Source: Scleropages formosus (taxonomy: Eukaryota > Chordata > Actinopteri > Osteoglossiformes > Osteoglossidae). Taken from it: 64,000 nt of DNA. Below the pieces are notes generated by a model. It made no database searches and was not told the DNA's origin. It worked only from the letters and a program-made list of their open reading frames with translations. Of this stretch, positions 1 through 11,909 are shown one piece after another (the first letter of the stretch is position 1; each line of letters starts with the position of its first letter). The stretch is from the NCBI RefSeq assembly GCF_900964775.1, contig NC_041806.1:21323488-21387487 (forward strand), written 5' to 3'. The position numbers were made by a program, and so were the translations under genes.

Positions 1-253
1 GCCATGCTAGACGTGTTGATCATTGGCACCGGTCTACATGGTCTGATCTTGGTCACCCCGCTAAGCCAGTCTAACCCCCCTTTTACTCTGCCTCATGGTC
101 ATGCTGTATATTGGATGGAGTCCAACTGAGCAAGTCAAAAAGCAGTCCCTCAATGAGCAAAAGACCACCGAAAAGTGGGTCATGGCACTCCTGATTTCCA
201 GCCTGAACATAAGGGTTCCATTCTTTGAAATGATATTTAGTATATTTGTGTGT
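1..253. other. Left-edge sequence, no gene seen
   Basis: I see no coding exon, RNA gene or clear repeat here. The short open frames on both strands match no family I know. Confidence 0.4.
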
Positions 254-468
254 GGGGAGGGGGCGCAGTGGTGCACTGGGTTGGACCGGGTCCTGCTCTC
301 CGGTGGGTCTGGGGTTCAAATCCCGCTTGGAGTGCATTGCGACGGACTGGCATCCCATCCTGGGTGTGTCCCCTCCCCCTCCAGCCTTACGCCCTGAGTT
401 GCCGGGTTAGGCTCCGGTTCCCCGCGACCCCGTATGGGACAAGCGGCTCAGATGGTGTATGTCTCTCT
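254..468 (+). repeat. SINE A copy (tRNA-derived)
   Basis: It has a tRNA-like head with an A-box-like 'cgcagtgg' segment and a B-box-like 'ggttcaaatcc'. A body ending in 'ggacaagcggctcag' and a TG-rich tail follow. The same roughly 200-bp unit occurs about 19 times in the window, on both strands. Confidence 0.85.
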
Positions 469-1640
469 GTGTAAGAATCTTTTATTTCCATTATTCTCTG
501 CGAAGGTAACTGCTATAATAAAATCCTGCAGATCCTGTATAGGATCCTGCAAATCATGACCCTGTTTAATACTGAAAGATAGCAAACAAATGTTATTTAC
601 TAGAAGTTTCAGCACAATTCTGCAAAAGGGGAAGTGGAAAAAGAAGTGGGTCCTGGCCTTCAGTCCTGACACCTGACATCTCCATACATCTCCTAGTTAT
701 GGTGTGTAAAAGGTTAAACCTCTGGATCTCTTCTGACTTTCAGACTCCAAAGCGGAACATAAGCCACTGGATTACGAGCGGCCACTTGACGGCTTCTGCT
801 GGAAGGCCGACTCGGGGACATTACTGTTTCAACCATACCAGTAAAGCACCTGATAGAGTTTATGGGCTCTTTCCACTAATAAAGTATTCTCAAGACAGCA
901 CACACAGCACACACAGAAATCTGAACACAGGAAATTTAATCACAAACACGTTTTGGCCACAGGCCTTCATCAGCATCTTCAGACATTAATGAAACGTGTA
1001 AAGAATTAGGGAACATAGAGTAAATTGTGCAACTTACATATTTCATGCGACAAGGAAAATCGCAGTATATAATGAGAGGTCTCATTGGGCAAAGTTTAAT
1101 GAACAAAGTTCATTCCAGTGCAAGACGTAACTGTTCAAAATGAACGAATGGCTATTCTTCTCATTTTAAAGCTCTCGTTAAAAATTGTAGTTGGACAACA
1201 AATACTGCAGATCCTAACCAGATGCAGCCCCTGGATGCTGTGGGTGTTGCGAACTGTGGTCACACATGAAAGTGAAAAACACATGAAAATAAAGGACATT
1301 AATAAGGTTCCAGATGTCAATATTGCTAAGAGACCAGAAACAGTGGGGACTGCTTTCGGAGCTCTAAGCTGGATGGATTCAGCTGTTGTTTTCTAATGCA
1401 GAGAGATCCCAGGCCAAACGATGTGTTAATACATATGCTCAGGAATATAGGTACGCTGTAAAACCTTCCGTTTTTATAAGCAAGGTGCATACTTTGAACT
1501 ATTGAAGTACTTTCGAAAGCTCAGCCCTCATTTAATCTTGAGGTTGGAATAGTTATTCCATGGAATAATCATTGCAGAAATAAATTGTCTCTGTGAGTTT
1601 TTGTGTGTGCATATGTTTGTATGCCTGTGTTTATCCATGT
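469..1640. other. Unclassified intergenic sequence
   Basis: No gene is recognised. The stretch 895-1000 (CACACAG direct repeats, then 'ttttggccacaggccttcatcag') resembles the end of a dispersed teleost element, but I cannot name it. The open frames at 699-989 and 1118-1396 lack recognisable domains. Confidence 0.35.
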
Positions 1641-1772
1641 ATTTGTAGAGCCTTGTACTGTGTTTGCTGCTGCTGCTGGTGGCGGATGGCACCCTGACCA
1701 GTGCTCACACCATCACCATTGCTCATCAACAGGAGGCATGTCACATAACGTGGCTAACGGACAGATGCTGTC

Positions 1773-2129
1773 TTGAACGCTGGGCACCAGAAGGACATGT
1801 ACAGATGTGCTCATGAGTTCCCCTTGACTGCTCTCTCAAGGGGAACTCGGGGTCTGGTGGGCCGTTACTCCCATGAGGAACAATGGACTAAGATGTACAG
1901 GTCTGCCAACCTGCACCAGTTCTGCAGCGAGGGGAACCCGTGTAGGTGGCTGATTATGATCCGTCAAATCCAGGAGGGTGGTGTCGTCGCCCCCGAAGCC
2001 TTCACTCATCTGCGGCCTTTCGTCGAGAGCAGTCAGCTGATTGTAGTGGCCCGCTACCAAGAACAGCTGCGTCGCGCACTCGGACATGCTTCCGTACACA
2101 CTGACCTCATGCATAGCCACCACAAGTAA
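1773..2129 (+). other. Unexplained open frame, 118 codons
   Basis: This is an open frame in GC-richer sequence than its surroundings, and the opposite strand is also open over 1836-2135. The reading has no domain I recognise; a helical-looking segment ending '..RYQEQLRRALG' is the most protein-like part. It could be a lone exon, a decayed mobile-element fragment or chance. I infer no function. Confidence 0.2.
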
Positions 2130-2240
2130 TGTCACTGTAGATCATCTCATAATATGCATTCTTTGTCCAGGGCAAGGTCTTCTACGTGACCCTTAACCAT
2201 AAAATGGCCCTATTTATTTCTATGCACTCTTTCATCATTG

Positions 2241-2244
<4 letters not shown>

Positions 2245-2282
<38 letters not shown>

Positions 2283-2455
2283 TCCAAGCAAGGTCATGGT
2301 GAGCCAGGGCCTAACCTGACAACATAGGGCTAAAGGGGGAGGGAGTGCACCCAGGACAGGACGCCAGTCCATCACAAGGCAGCCCAAGCAGGACTTGAAC
2401 CCCAGACCCACCAGGGAGCAGGACCTGGTCAAACCCACTGCGCCACAGCACCCCA
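2245..2455 (-). repeat. SINE A copy with (CA)n tail
   Basis: On the minus strand it starts with the tRNA-like head near 2455. It ends in a (TG)n tail, seen here as (CA)17 at 2245-2278. It is somewhat diverged from the best copies. Confidence 0.85.
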
Positions 2456-2754
2456 CCACTGTATTATGTAGTATTCTAATAGGTTATACAACTTCTTGTA
2501 ATCTCAGTAAAACATAACCAGTTTCCCCCTTTGTGGTCAGAGATTTATTTGTTCCTGCTATTGTGCCAGATGCAGAGAGCACACTGATATTGAAAAACTA
2601 AGAAATGAAGCCAGATGTTACATGGGTATGAGTTTCTCAAGAGTGGGTGAAAGTTCTGTATTACTTAAACAGTGAACTGCTACACTCTGCGGTCTCAGTG
2701 CTCCTTAACCATTAATGGTCAAATTGTGCAGCACCTCATATCATCACAAACAAA
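2456..2754. other. No gene seen
   Basis: AT-rich sequence between two SINE copies. Nothing recognisable. Confidence 0.4.
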
Positions 2755-3117
2755 TTACATTTATTTATCAGATGCTTTTCTCCAAAGCAGCTTCCACTGA
2801 ACTCTATGTAGTGTTATAAGCCCACACAGCTTATTCACCAAGGTGATTTACACTGCTAGATACACAACTTACACTGGGTCACTCACCCATACATCAGTGG
2901 AACACACACACTCTGGCACTCTCACACACTGTGGGTGAACCTGAACAGCATGTCTTTGGACTGTGGGAGGAAACCAGAGCACGCAGAGGAAACCCATGCA
3001 AACATGGGGAGAACATGCAAACTCCACACAGACTGAACAGGGATCAAACCCATGCCCTCTCGCACCAACAAGATGCTGTGAGACAGCAGCGCTACCCGCT
3101 GTGCCACTGTGCTGCCT
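2755..3117 (-). repeat. SINE-like family B, near full length
   Basis: Read on the minus strand it runs from 'gtggcacagcgggtagcgct' through a B-box-like segment and 'tttcctcccacagtccaaag'. It ends in the tail 'ggagaaaagcatctgataaa'. About twelve copies occur in the window. Confidence 0.85.
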
Positions 3118-3903
3118 CAAATGAATATGATGGGCAGCAGAAATGGACTGGGGTGTAAACTCAGAAATTGATCACAGTAACTTGTACAAAGTGGAATGAA
3201 ATACTATACATTCTGTTACAAACCTTGCACAGTGGGCTTGTCTTTGAGCTTTGGAAGACATGGCATGTCCATCTGAATGAGCCACAACTCTCTAACTACT
3301 CTAAGATTTCCAAAGACTCTGGTATAGTAATCAATGCAGAAGTCAGGGGAAATAAATGTTTATGGTCTTTGGTGCCAAATGTTTTGAAACATCTGCTCCT
3401 GCAATTTTGACTGCACTGAAAAACAGACACATCTAAAGGTCAACCATTTTTTTGGGTCTTGGATCAAAAAACTAGCCTTTGAACACATTTCAGAGTATGC
3501 AGGCAGGGGTGCCTTGGACATGTTTTCAGCAATCTTTTTTGACTGTGAAATACTTCGCCATTCCAGGTCTCTGAAGCTATGTTGGCGCTTCAAGGAAAGA
3601 GCGGAGACCTCTGGCAGGAACTGCATCAGGGACAGGATCAGGCTGGATACAGGCTACATACTCAATGTAAACCGCTATCGACCGTTATCAGCAATATTAT
3701 GGAGACACACAATTGCTTTTTAGTGGCTATAAAGGAATTATGAAATGAGGTAACACAGTATTGATTTTTAAAGGCAATCAATAATCAGGCATCTGTATCT
3801 AATGTCCTTTGTCTGCTGAAGAGATGCACTTTCATATACCCTGAACTGAACACTGCGTTGGAGAGAAGAGTCTGCTAAATGAATAAGGTATATGTAATAT
3901 CGC
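3118..3903. other. Unclassified intergenic sequence
   Basis: Both strands carry only short frames without a recognisable domain. I see nothing to annotate. Confidence 0.35.
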
Positions 3904-3917
3904 AGATAATTAACACA

Positions 3918-4123
3918 CATCACATTTTCAGAACCGCTTGTCCCATACGGGGTCACGGGGAACCGGAGCCCACCCGGCAACACAGGGCGTAAGGCCGGAG
4001 GGGGAGGGGACACACCCAGGACGGGACGCCAGTCCGTCGCAAGGCACCCCAAGCGGGACTCGAACCCCAGACCCACCGGGGAGCAGGACTGTGGTCCAAC
4101 CCACTGCGCCACCGCACCCCCCT
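3918..4123 (-). repeat. SINE A copy with 14-bp target-site duplication
   Basis: A full-length minus-strand copy. AGATAATTAACACA is present directly on both sides (3904-3917 and 4124-4137), the mark of LINE-machinery insertion. The exact duplication and near-consensus body suggest a fairly recent insertion. Confidence 0.92.
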
Positions 4124-4137
4124 AGATAATTAACACA

Positions 4138-4620
4138 TGAATGAAAAATTACAAGTGAAAAATATAATGCAAAAGTAAAGGTATTTTACAAGTGCATACA
4201 TTATTATACAGCAATAAAGAGACTCCATGCACTACATTTATTTTAAACTCACGGCTGTCACTGACGTGCATATCTCATGAACTGGCTCCATTTTTGATAT
4301 GATGACTGAAAAAATATCTTTATTTTTAAATGCCCATGTGATTATGAAAAATAAAATCTGAGCATGACCACAGAAAGAAGGGTAAGAGAATTAATAAATT
4401 TTTTATGTATTAATTTTTGCTTCGTCTCAGTGGTACTTAGGAGGAAAAGTGACTGCTAAGTAAATTATTCATACGTAAAGAAAAATGTAAATGACAAAAG
4501 TAAGTGTTTTGCAAGAACCTCATTATACAGCAGTAAGCACATATTGCACTTATTGAGATCATTTTAAAATCAAGGCTTTTGTTATCAGAACATGTGTATC
4601 TATCTTATACTGTATATAGC
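4138..4620. other. AT-rich intergenic sequence
   Basis: No gene. Two similar passages (about 4140-4330 and 4440-4600) share phrases such as 'ttatacagcaataaa'/'ttatacagcagtaag', which hints at an old local duplication or two remnants of one AT-rich repeat. Confidence 0.35.
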
Positions 4621-4763
4621 TGTATGGATGAGTGACCCAGTGTAAGCAGTGTATCTATCAGTGTAAGTCACCTTGGTGAATAAGCTGTGTGGGCTTATAA
4701 CACTACATAGAGTTCATTTGAAGTCGCTTTGGAGAAAAGCATCCACTAAATTAATAAATGTAA
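4621..4763 (+). repeat. SINE-like family B, 3' half
   Basis: It keeps the distal part ('gatgagtgacccagtgtaag' through 'ggagaaaagcatccacta'). The tRNA-like head is missing, as expected for a 5'-truncated copy. Confidence 0.8.
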
Positions 4764-5399
4764 AGCTAAATGAAGAAGTAGCTCCGTTTTTGACGTGATG
4801 GTCGAAGAAATATTTTTATATTTTAAATACCGATTTAACTAAGAAATTGAGACATCTAGGCATGACCACAGAACATAAGCAGTTACCCTTTTCTGTGTAC
4901 ATTCAGCACTGTGATTCTGTGGTGTTGTATGGAAAAAATGGGCCCCACGCCATCAAAGTGGCTGGAGAGCAACCGGTTGCATGTGCTTTGCAGAAGACGT
5001 TCTTCGTCAGCACAGACACAGCAAAGCCACAGGAAGGCTTCCAGCTGAGAAAAGCTGGAGCAAAGGGTACATTCAGCAGATGCGTGGCTTCCGAGACCCT
5101 GATCGCATAACAGCTCTATCAACACCTTACCGCCCAGCCTGAAACTGGGAGGATTTAATTGACACTGGTAACTCCTGACTATTACTGTACTAATACTGTT
5201 TTGTATGTCCTTAAACCACATAGTATTTATATATCGAATTGTGTTTCTATTCGTATCTATTAAACAGTCAAAGCTGTTCTGCACTGCCTTCTCAGCTAAT
5301 GGGGACCAGAAGGTCTGTGCATAACTCGGTTTGTTTATATCTTTAAAAGATCATGGCAAAATAATTTATTTCCTTCTTCTGTGATTTATTTCAGGAAAA
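4764..5399. other. Unclassified intergenic sequence
   Basis: Two overlapping open frames on opposite strands (4847-5110 and 4883-5284) show no recognisable domain or splice context. No gene is called. Confidence 0.35.
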
Positions 5400-5411
5400 T
5401 ATTTTTAAATT

Positions 5412-5612
5412 AGAGGGGGTGTGGTGGCGCAGTGGGTTGGGCCACAGTCCTGCTCTCCGGTGGGTCTGGGGTTCGAGTCCTGCTTGGGGTGCCTTGCGGC
5501 GGACTGGCGTCCCGTCCTGGGTGTGTCCCCCTCCGGCCCTACGCCCTGTGTCACCGGGTAGGCTCCGGTTCCCCGTGACCCCGTATGGGACAAGCGGTTC
5601 TGAAAATGTGTG
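5412..5612 (+). repeat. SINE A copy with 12-bp target-site duplication
   Basis: A full-length copy. TATTTTTAAATT flanks it directly at 5400-5411 and 5613-5624. The A and B boxes of the tRNA-like head are intact by eye ('ggcgcagtgg', 'ggttcgagtcc'). Confidence 0.92.
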
Positions 5613-5635
5613 TATTTTTAAATTCACTATGATAA

Positions 5636-5821
5636 CACACACACACACACACACACATTGGCTACAACTGCTTGCCCCAGCAAACTGGAGCCTAACCCGG
5701 CAACACAGGGCACGAGGGAATATGTCCGGGAACGTATGCTAGTCCATCACGAGACACCCCAAGCAGGACTTGAACCCTAGACCTACCACAGAGCAGGTCC
5801 CGGCCAAACCCGCCGCACCCC
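5636..5821 (-). repeat. Diverged SINE A copy with (CA)n tail
   Basis: A minus-strand copy, clearly older than its neighbour at 5412. The body has many substitutions but keeps the B-box region ('caggacttgaaccc') and a (CA)n tail at 5637-5657. Confidence 0.8.
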
Positions 5822-5867
5822 CTTTATTATAACGCTATGTCATTTAAATGAAAGATAAGGCAGCTTT

Positions 5868-6066
5868 AGGGAGGTGCAGCGGGTTTGGCCTGTGCCTGCT
5901 CTCCGGTTGCTCTGGGGTTCAAAGTCCTGCTTGGGGTGCCTTGCGATGGACTGGCGTCCCGTCTTGGGTGCGTCCCCTTCCCCTCCAGCCTTGCACCCTG
6001 TGTTATTGGGTTAGGCTCCGGCCTGCCGCAACCCTGCTCGGGACAAGCGGCTTGTGTGCGTGTGCG
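5868..6066 (+). repeat. SINE A copy, diverged subfamily
   Basis: The head reads 'tgcagcgggtttggcctg' rather than 'cgcagtgggttggacc'. The same variant head recurs at 35803, so a second SINE A subfamily is likely. Confidence 0.82.
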
Positions 6067-6087
6067 ACAATGCAGATTTGGCCTTAA

Positions 6088-6192
6088 GAACAGATGCACG
6101 GTTCAAAGTTTCAGATATTTATTATGCTTTACTAATGCTGTAGGAGGCTTTGGAGAAAAGCGTCCGCCAGGTGTGTAGGTGTAAATGTAAAC
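6088..6192 (+). repeat. Fragment of tail-sharing repeat (family C type)
   Basis: The end 'ggctttggagaaaagcgtcc' followed by 'gtgtaaatgtaaa' matches the tail common to families B, C and D. The 5' part is not recognisable. Confidence 0.5.
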
Positions 6193-6239
6193 GCAGAGCG
6201 CAGTGCTAGGTGTTCATTACTGCCCCGAAGGACTGTACG

Positions 6240-6545
6240 GCAGCGTTCCGTACAATATGGCGACACCGGGACAGCATCGCACTTCCGCGCATGCGCAGAT
6301 GGAGCGTGACGACAGCAGAAATAACAACAACAACAAGTCGGCTGACTCGCGATGACTTGCACTCTCGAATTGCACAGCAACTGTGACCGCACGCTGATAA
6401 AGCTGGTCGCTTGAGTCACGCTAACTGCGGCAAATCGGCTCCCCGGTAAAAGTGCGAACTGTTCATCGGGTTCGCCTTGTTGAGACGCTCGTGCAGCGCG
6501 TGAGGGGGCTGGACGGGGACGTGGACGTGGACGAAGGCAGCGCAG
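6240..6545 (+). promoter_or_regulatory. pir: pir CpG promoter / probable non-coding exon 1
   Basis: A GC- and CpG-rich block upstream of pir with no TATA box. Visible sites: a YY1-type AATATGGCG (6254-6262), a palindromic NRF1 site GCGCATGCGC (6287-6296) and an AP-1 heptamer TGAGTCA (6412-6418). A consensus donor CAG|GTGAGC sits at 6545/6546, so a non-coding first exon ending there is likely. The start site is inferred, not observed. Confidence 0.65.
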
Positions 6546-6628
6546 GTGAGCAGCAGCTGAGCAGGTGAGCAGGTGGACAGGTGGACACACCGGTCTGTCC
6601 GCGTTCGGCATTTAACACTGTAACTGCA

Positions 6629-6638
6629 TGACTCAGCA
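6629..6638 (+). promoter_or_regulatory. pir: Antioxidant response element (NRF2/small-MAF site)
   Basis: TGACTCAGCA preceded by A gives ATGACTCAGC, an exact match to the core RTGACNNNGC. It is also an extended NF-E2/MAF half-palindrome. It lies about 570 bp upstream of the pir start codon, just after the presumed exon 1 donor. Human PIR is a known NRF2 target, so a regulatory role is plausible. Confidence 0.6.
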
Positions 6639-7019
6639 CAACCGTCTCCCGAGCCGTGTGTTTCTTTGAGTTACACTTCTTTACCTGTCTGATAAAATTA
6701 TGAACGATTATTATAATGTTATATATATGATAATATATAAAAGTAGTACAGACACGGGTGGTATTTTGATGGTATTACTCTCTCTTTTTTTGTTGCCTAC
6801 CCTGAAGTTACACATTTCAACATATACCTGAAATGAAAAACGACCTGTTTGTCAACTCTTAAATGAAAACATTTTGTCAGAACTCTAGTATTTTCAACCT
6901 TCACATTAATTTCACATTTCTTAATTGTTTTATGCTTCAGATTGCATGTTGACCTAAGGCAGGATATTTATTATTTTAATCATTCATTGTTCAGCTGACA
7001 CCAAGTTTCTCCAGTGTCA

Positions 7020-7182
7020 GTAATGATGTTAGATGATCTGTCTCTTCCCATTTATACGCTACGGTATCCTTACTGTATCAGTTCAGGGTAAGTACCTTCC
7101 TCAAGGGTACTACGGCATGAGTGGGATTCGAACCAGCAACCTTCAGATTTTAGGCAACCTCTCTAACAACTACGCTACCCGC
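7020..7182 (-). repeat. Family D SINE-like copy abutting pir coding exon 1
   Basis: It matches the copy at 53928-54115 ('cagttcagggtaagtacctt', 'caagggtactac', 'gattcgaacc'). The B-box-like element is in antisense orientation. Its last bases 'ctacgctacccgcag' supply the only AG just upstream of the pir coding exon. Confidence 0.65.
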
Positions 7183-7205
7183 AGGGTTAAAAACCGTTCT
7201 ACACG

Positions 7206-10200
7206 ATGAGAGTGCGAAGCGTTTTGAAAACCGTGCTCAGTGTTGAGCAGGCAGAGGGAGTGGGAGCCCGGGTTCGACGGAGCATCGGCCGCAAGGAGGT
7301 GAGAGCTCCGGACCCGAGACGCGCGTGGCTTACGGTTTTCGCCGAAGCAACCTGACGGCATAAGATTTCCGACCATTTTACCGAAAGTACAACATTTGTG
7401 GAATCATCCGTGAAAATAAAAATGCTGTCGCAGATACGAGCATCCCATGTGCTGCTGTTCTCAGGTATGCGAATGTCCCCCTTTCTTTGACCTGCCGCTC
7501 AGTAAATGTTCTCTCGCTTTGGTCGCAGCTAAGAAACTTGGATCCGTTTCTGATGTTAGACGAGTTCAGGGTGAGCAAGCCGGCAGGATTCCCTGACCAT
7601 CCCCACAGAGGCTTTGAAACAGTAAGTGCTTCATCTTTCTCAAACGTTTATTTGCTCTGGGATCAACTCGTGAGCCCTATAATAACTTTTCTCTAGGGTC
7701 CCGGTACAATCGTGGGAAATGATGGATATGCAGTAATACATTTTGGGCAGTGAATGGATGCCTGCGAGTGTATATTTGGGCAGTAGCTAAAATAAGCATT
7801 ATATAAGGTAATATAAAATAACGTTGCTGTTACTTTTTTATTACTTTACATAATGTTTGTTTTACAAATCCAGCTGTGACTGCAGTAAAATTGTGTGAAC
7901 ATGTTAAGGGCAATGGTAGGGGCAGAGGGGGACTAGGAACGTAGAATCAGGAGCACAGCGCATGACTTTTTTTGGGTGAAATCCAAATGCTTAAGATTTT
8001 AGGCTAGAATAGATGTCGGAACTGAAGTGGAAAGAAGATGGCTTAACTTTTTTTTTTTTTTAACTGTAATGAAGATAAAGGACTGTCTGGGTGGTACGTC
8101 TCGGATGACGGGTATGAGGTTTGCCCCTCAACCACTGGTATACATCATAGCATTAAGACTTTGACAAATATCTTTTGTTGTTTTGCTCGTGTTCACTAAC
8201 TCTGCATTTTTTTTTTTTTTTTTTTTTTTTTTTGGAAAATGATATAGATTGCAAATATTGTTTTGAATAATAAAATGTTGAGGAGACATTACCTGCCATA
8301 GAGTCACCAGGGACACTCCCATTGATTTGCACCTCCCGGTGACACCTGCACACTGGTTTCATACCTGAAGTGTACGCTGGCGTGAAAGCCAATGAAAAAG
8401 ATATACTTTTGAGCAAAAGTTTATGGTTTCGAGTGGAGAACCAGATTTCTGTTGATACATGTGGTCAGGAGGCATCGCTCTGGAGCTCAGAATCAGTGTT
8501 TATTTTCTTCCTTAGTTTGTTTCTCTGGTTACCTGAAGAGGCGCTTCTTTCATTCCCATTTTTGTTTTCCTTTCCTCCATAAAGCATGAACAAACACATG
8601 ACTGGACCATTTGATGGCCCCATCTGGTCAGTGGGTACACCCTGACATGTCATGCTCATATAAGTGAAAGTGTAGTTTTGACAAAAAGCCTTTTATTGGG
8701 GGGAAATGTTTTTTCTGTCATACGTATCTTGTGTTTGGCTGTGGTTAACATTTTTGTTAAATAATCACACTTTTATAGTCACCAGGTGTTGAACATCAGT
8801 AAAAAAAAAAAAAAAACAAAAAGGTTTCTCGCACACATGACCGTTGCCAAAAATGTCAAAACTCTCTCTCTCACACACACACATTTTCTGAACCGCTTGT
8901 CCCATACGGGGTCGCGGGGAACCGGAGCCCAACCCGGCAACACGGGGCGTAAGGCCGGAGGGGGAGGGAACACGCCCAGGACGGGACGCCAGTCCATCGC
9001 AAGGCACCCCAAGCGGGACTCGAACCCAAGACCCACCAGAGAGCAGGACCTGGTTCAACCCACTGCGCTACCACTCCCCCCCCGACAAAACTCCTGATTC
9101 AATAAAATATCCTGGGCAGTGTATTTTTTTCACGCATTTACATTGACACGTACTGACTTGCATCGTTTATATACCAGATGCATTCGTAAAATTTTGATAG
9201 GGTGCGGTTGTCTTTTAGATCACATCCGAAAAATCTTTTGTGTTCTTTTTTTTTGGGGGGGGGGGGGGGGGGGGTACTCAATAAATTTGGCTAGCCGTTC
9301 TGTTGCTCCTGTTCTCACACACAGTGTCCGATGTGTCTCCACACAGGTGACCTACCTTTTACAGGGTGTTTCTGCCCATGAGGATTTCTGTGGGCACAGC
9401 GGGATACTGAAGCCTGGAGATCTGCAGGTAACTTCTATGCGGTGTGTATGTGGATTTTAAAAAAAAAAAAAAAAAAAATCCTTGGAAACATTCAGTTGAC
9501 AAGACCTTGTAAATTAAGACAATGTTTTATTATAATTGAACAGAATTAGGAATGTTATTCTATGCGACTCCTAAAGTAACAGTCGCTGATGACCTGATGG
9601 AGCACAGCCAGTAATTAAACAGTGTGTGCCGGCAACTTCCCGTCAACCTCCCCACATGCTTCTCATCTACCCTGTGGGCTGCTGGTCCTCTCATCAGCCT
9701 AAAGACCTCTGCAAGGTTGAGCGACTTGAGTGGAAGTGGAGGAGGGGCGGAGGGGTGCAAATTTTCCGTTGGCCACACGTGTGTGGAAAAGACCTAAATA
9801 TGCGTGCGCAATTCTGGGCTCTGCTCTTTAAATTTATTTCCGTATCGCACTGCGAAATGCAAAATTGTCCGACGGGTTAAGCAGCTGTTATATATTTGAG
9901 TACGTTTACATTCACGTTTATTCATTTAGCTGATGCTTTTCTCCAATGCGACTTACAATGTTAAGGTTACAATTATTACCTTAGTAGGTTTATAGACCAC
10001 TGGAGAAATGGTTTAACATGAATCTCCAGAATGATTGAACCACTAGAGTGGTAGCAGATTGAATGCTTTGGATATGAAGAAGCTACTTGGAGCGGTTTGA
10101 TCAGATCTGTCACTTGTCGTGGTGTCTCGGGCCCCTCTTTCCGCCAGTGGATGACAGCGGGCCGCGGGGTGGTCCACGCGGAGATGCCCATGTCCGACGA

Positions 10201-10429
10201 ACCCATCCACGGTCTCCAGCTGTGGGTGAACTTGCGGGCAGCTGACAAGATGGTGGATCCTCAGTACCAGGAGCTGAAGAGCGCGGAGGTCCCTAAGCCG
10301 AGTCAAGGCGGCATCACGGTCGCTGTCATCTCAGGCGAGGCCCTCGGGGTCAAGGTGAGGTCCATCAACGCTAACCCCCACACCTAGGGAAGAGAATGGC
10401 AATGATGGCTTGGGAGAAGAAAAAAAAAA

Positions 10430-10472
<43 letters not shown>

Positions 10473-11878
10473 GATGAACTTCTACTGTAATATACAGTGG
10501 AAAACACTGTCTGACTAAATAGTTTTTGTTTTTCATTCCAATTGCTGGATTCTAAAACATGTTGCGCATTAATTGCATTTCGTCTTCTTTGTATGTGCAG
10601 TTGAATGTTCTCTGTGTAAGAAAGATACAATCTTTACCATGCTGTTTTGGGTTGCCTTTTTGTATGTTTTCTATCCCCAATTTGTTTGCAGTTGAAGTAT
10701 AAATGAAATTTTTGTTTTTGAAAGTTAATCATTTCCCTATGATGACATCAAGTGATTCCAGGCTACATTGGAGGTTTTGGACCCTGCAAAATCCCCCACC
10801 CTTTCATTTGTTGCTTGCTCTCCGTTTTGCGATTCGGGGCATTAATCACACCCTTTCTACTCATTTGTACACCATTTGTGGATATTTGTTGACATTTTTC
10901 AAGTCAAGGCCCTTATTTAAGAGCAGCAACACCCCAGCCATTGAGCAACTGCTTCCACGTGGCAAGGCTCTTTTCTTACTGTAATGATGGAAATGCGTCT
11001 GCGACGGTATAAATAATGAATTAACTTTTAGGGTAGTATTTAATCCTGTTACTGTTTGGAGTGTTTTCACGCCAATGACATTTCACTTTAACGTCTGTAA
11101 TCGCGAAACGTGGGTTATCTGACATCTAACTGCCCCAGTAGTTAAGGGCAGGAGCCTCCCAGATCTTGTCTTCAGGGTGAATTTAGGACTGGGAGAGGAA
11201 ATGGGGAAACAGATTTGTGTGGAAATGGGTTTTAATGGTTGACATGCTAATGTGAGTAAACAGTGTGGCTTTCTGCTCGGGTTACATGGGGGCAGGTGAA
11301 ATATAATGTCACGCATGCAGTTTAACGTAGGACAGCCATTGCGTTGCCACACGCAGTACTGTAGCTGCTGTGTATTTAAGGGGGAGGATGGTTTCGGGGG
11401 TCACCCGACCTTTGACGTTCCAAAATAAGCGCAGTGGCTGCGGAAAAAGGTGCAATTTCCGTATTTCATGTGTTTTGATGACATAGAATCCATCTCTATT
11501 TAAAAACATTCAAGAGTTTATTGTCATGTGTACAGTAAACAGTTTGAGATTCTTACTCTGTGAATCCTCTGAGCAGCCTATGACATAAATTATAAGGACA
11601 TAAGGAAAGAAAAACACAAGGAGAACAGAGGGCGTAAATCACAAATTTACAGAAATTACTATTAGTGCAAGGTCACAAATTACAAAAATTAGTTGAAAAA
11701 TCCAAGAATCGAGGTTATATACGTATACAAAGTGTGCAGGTCGCAATGTAAACATGGAAGTCGTACATGTGCAAAGTCCTGCAGAGGTAGATTGGGTCTA
11801 TTCGCAGTTGGGGGGTAGGGTGTATTTGCGTACGCAAGGTATGCAGAGGTGGTCTGTGGTCTCTGATGATATTAGCAT

Positions 11879-11909
<31 letters not shown>

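Noticed and set aside
6132-6611. 159-codon minus-strand frame
   Set aside because: It is antisense to the CpG promoter of pir, with Arg/Pro-rich composition typical of GC-rich DNA.
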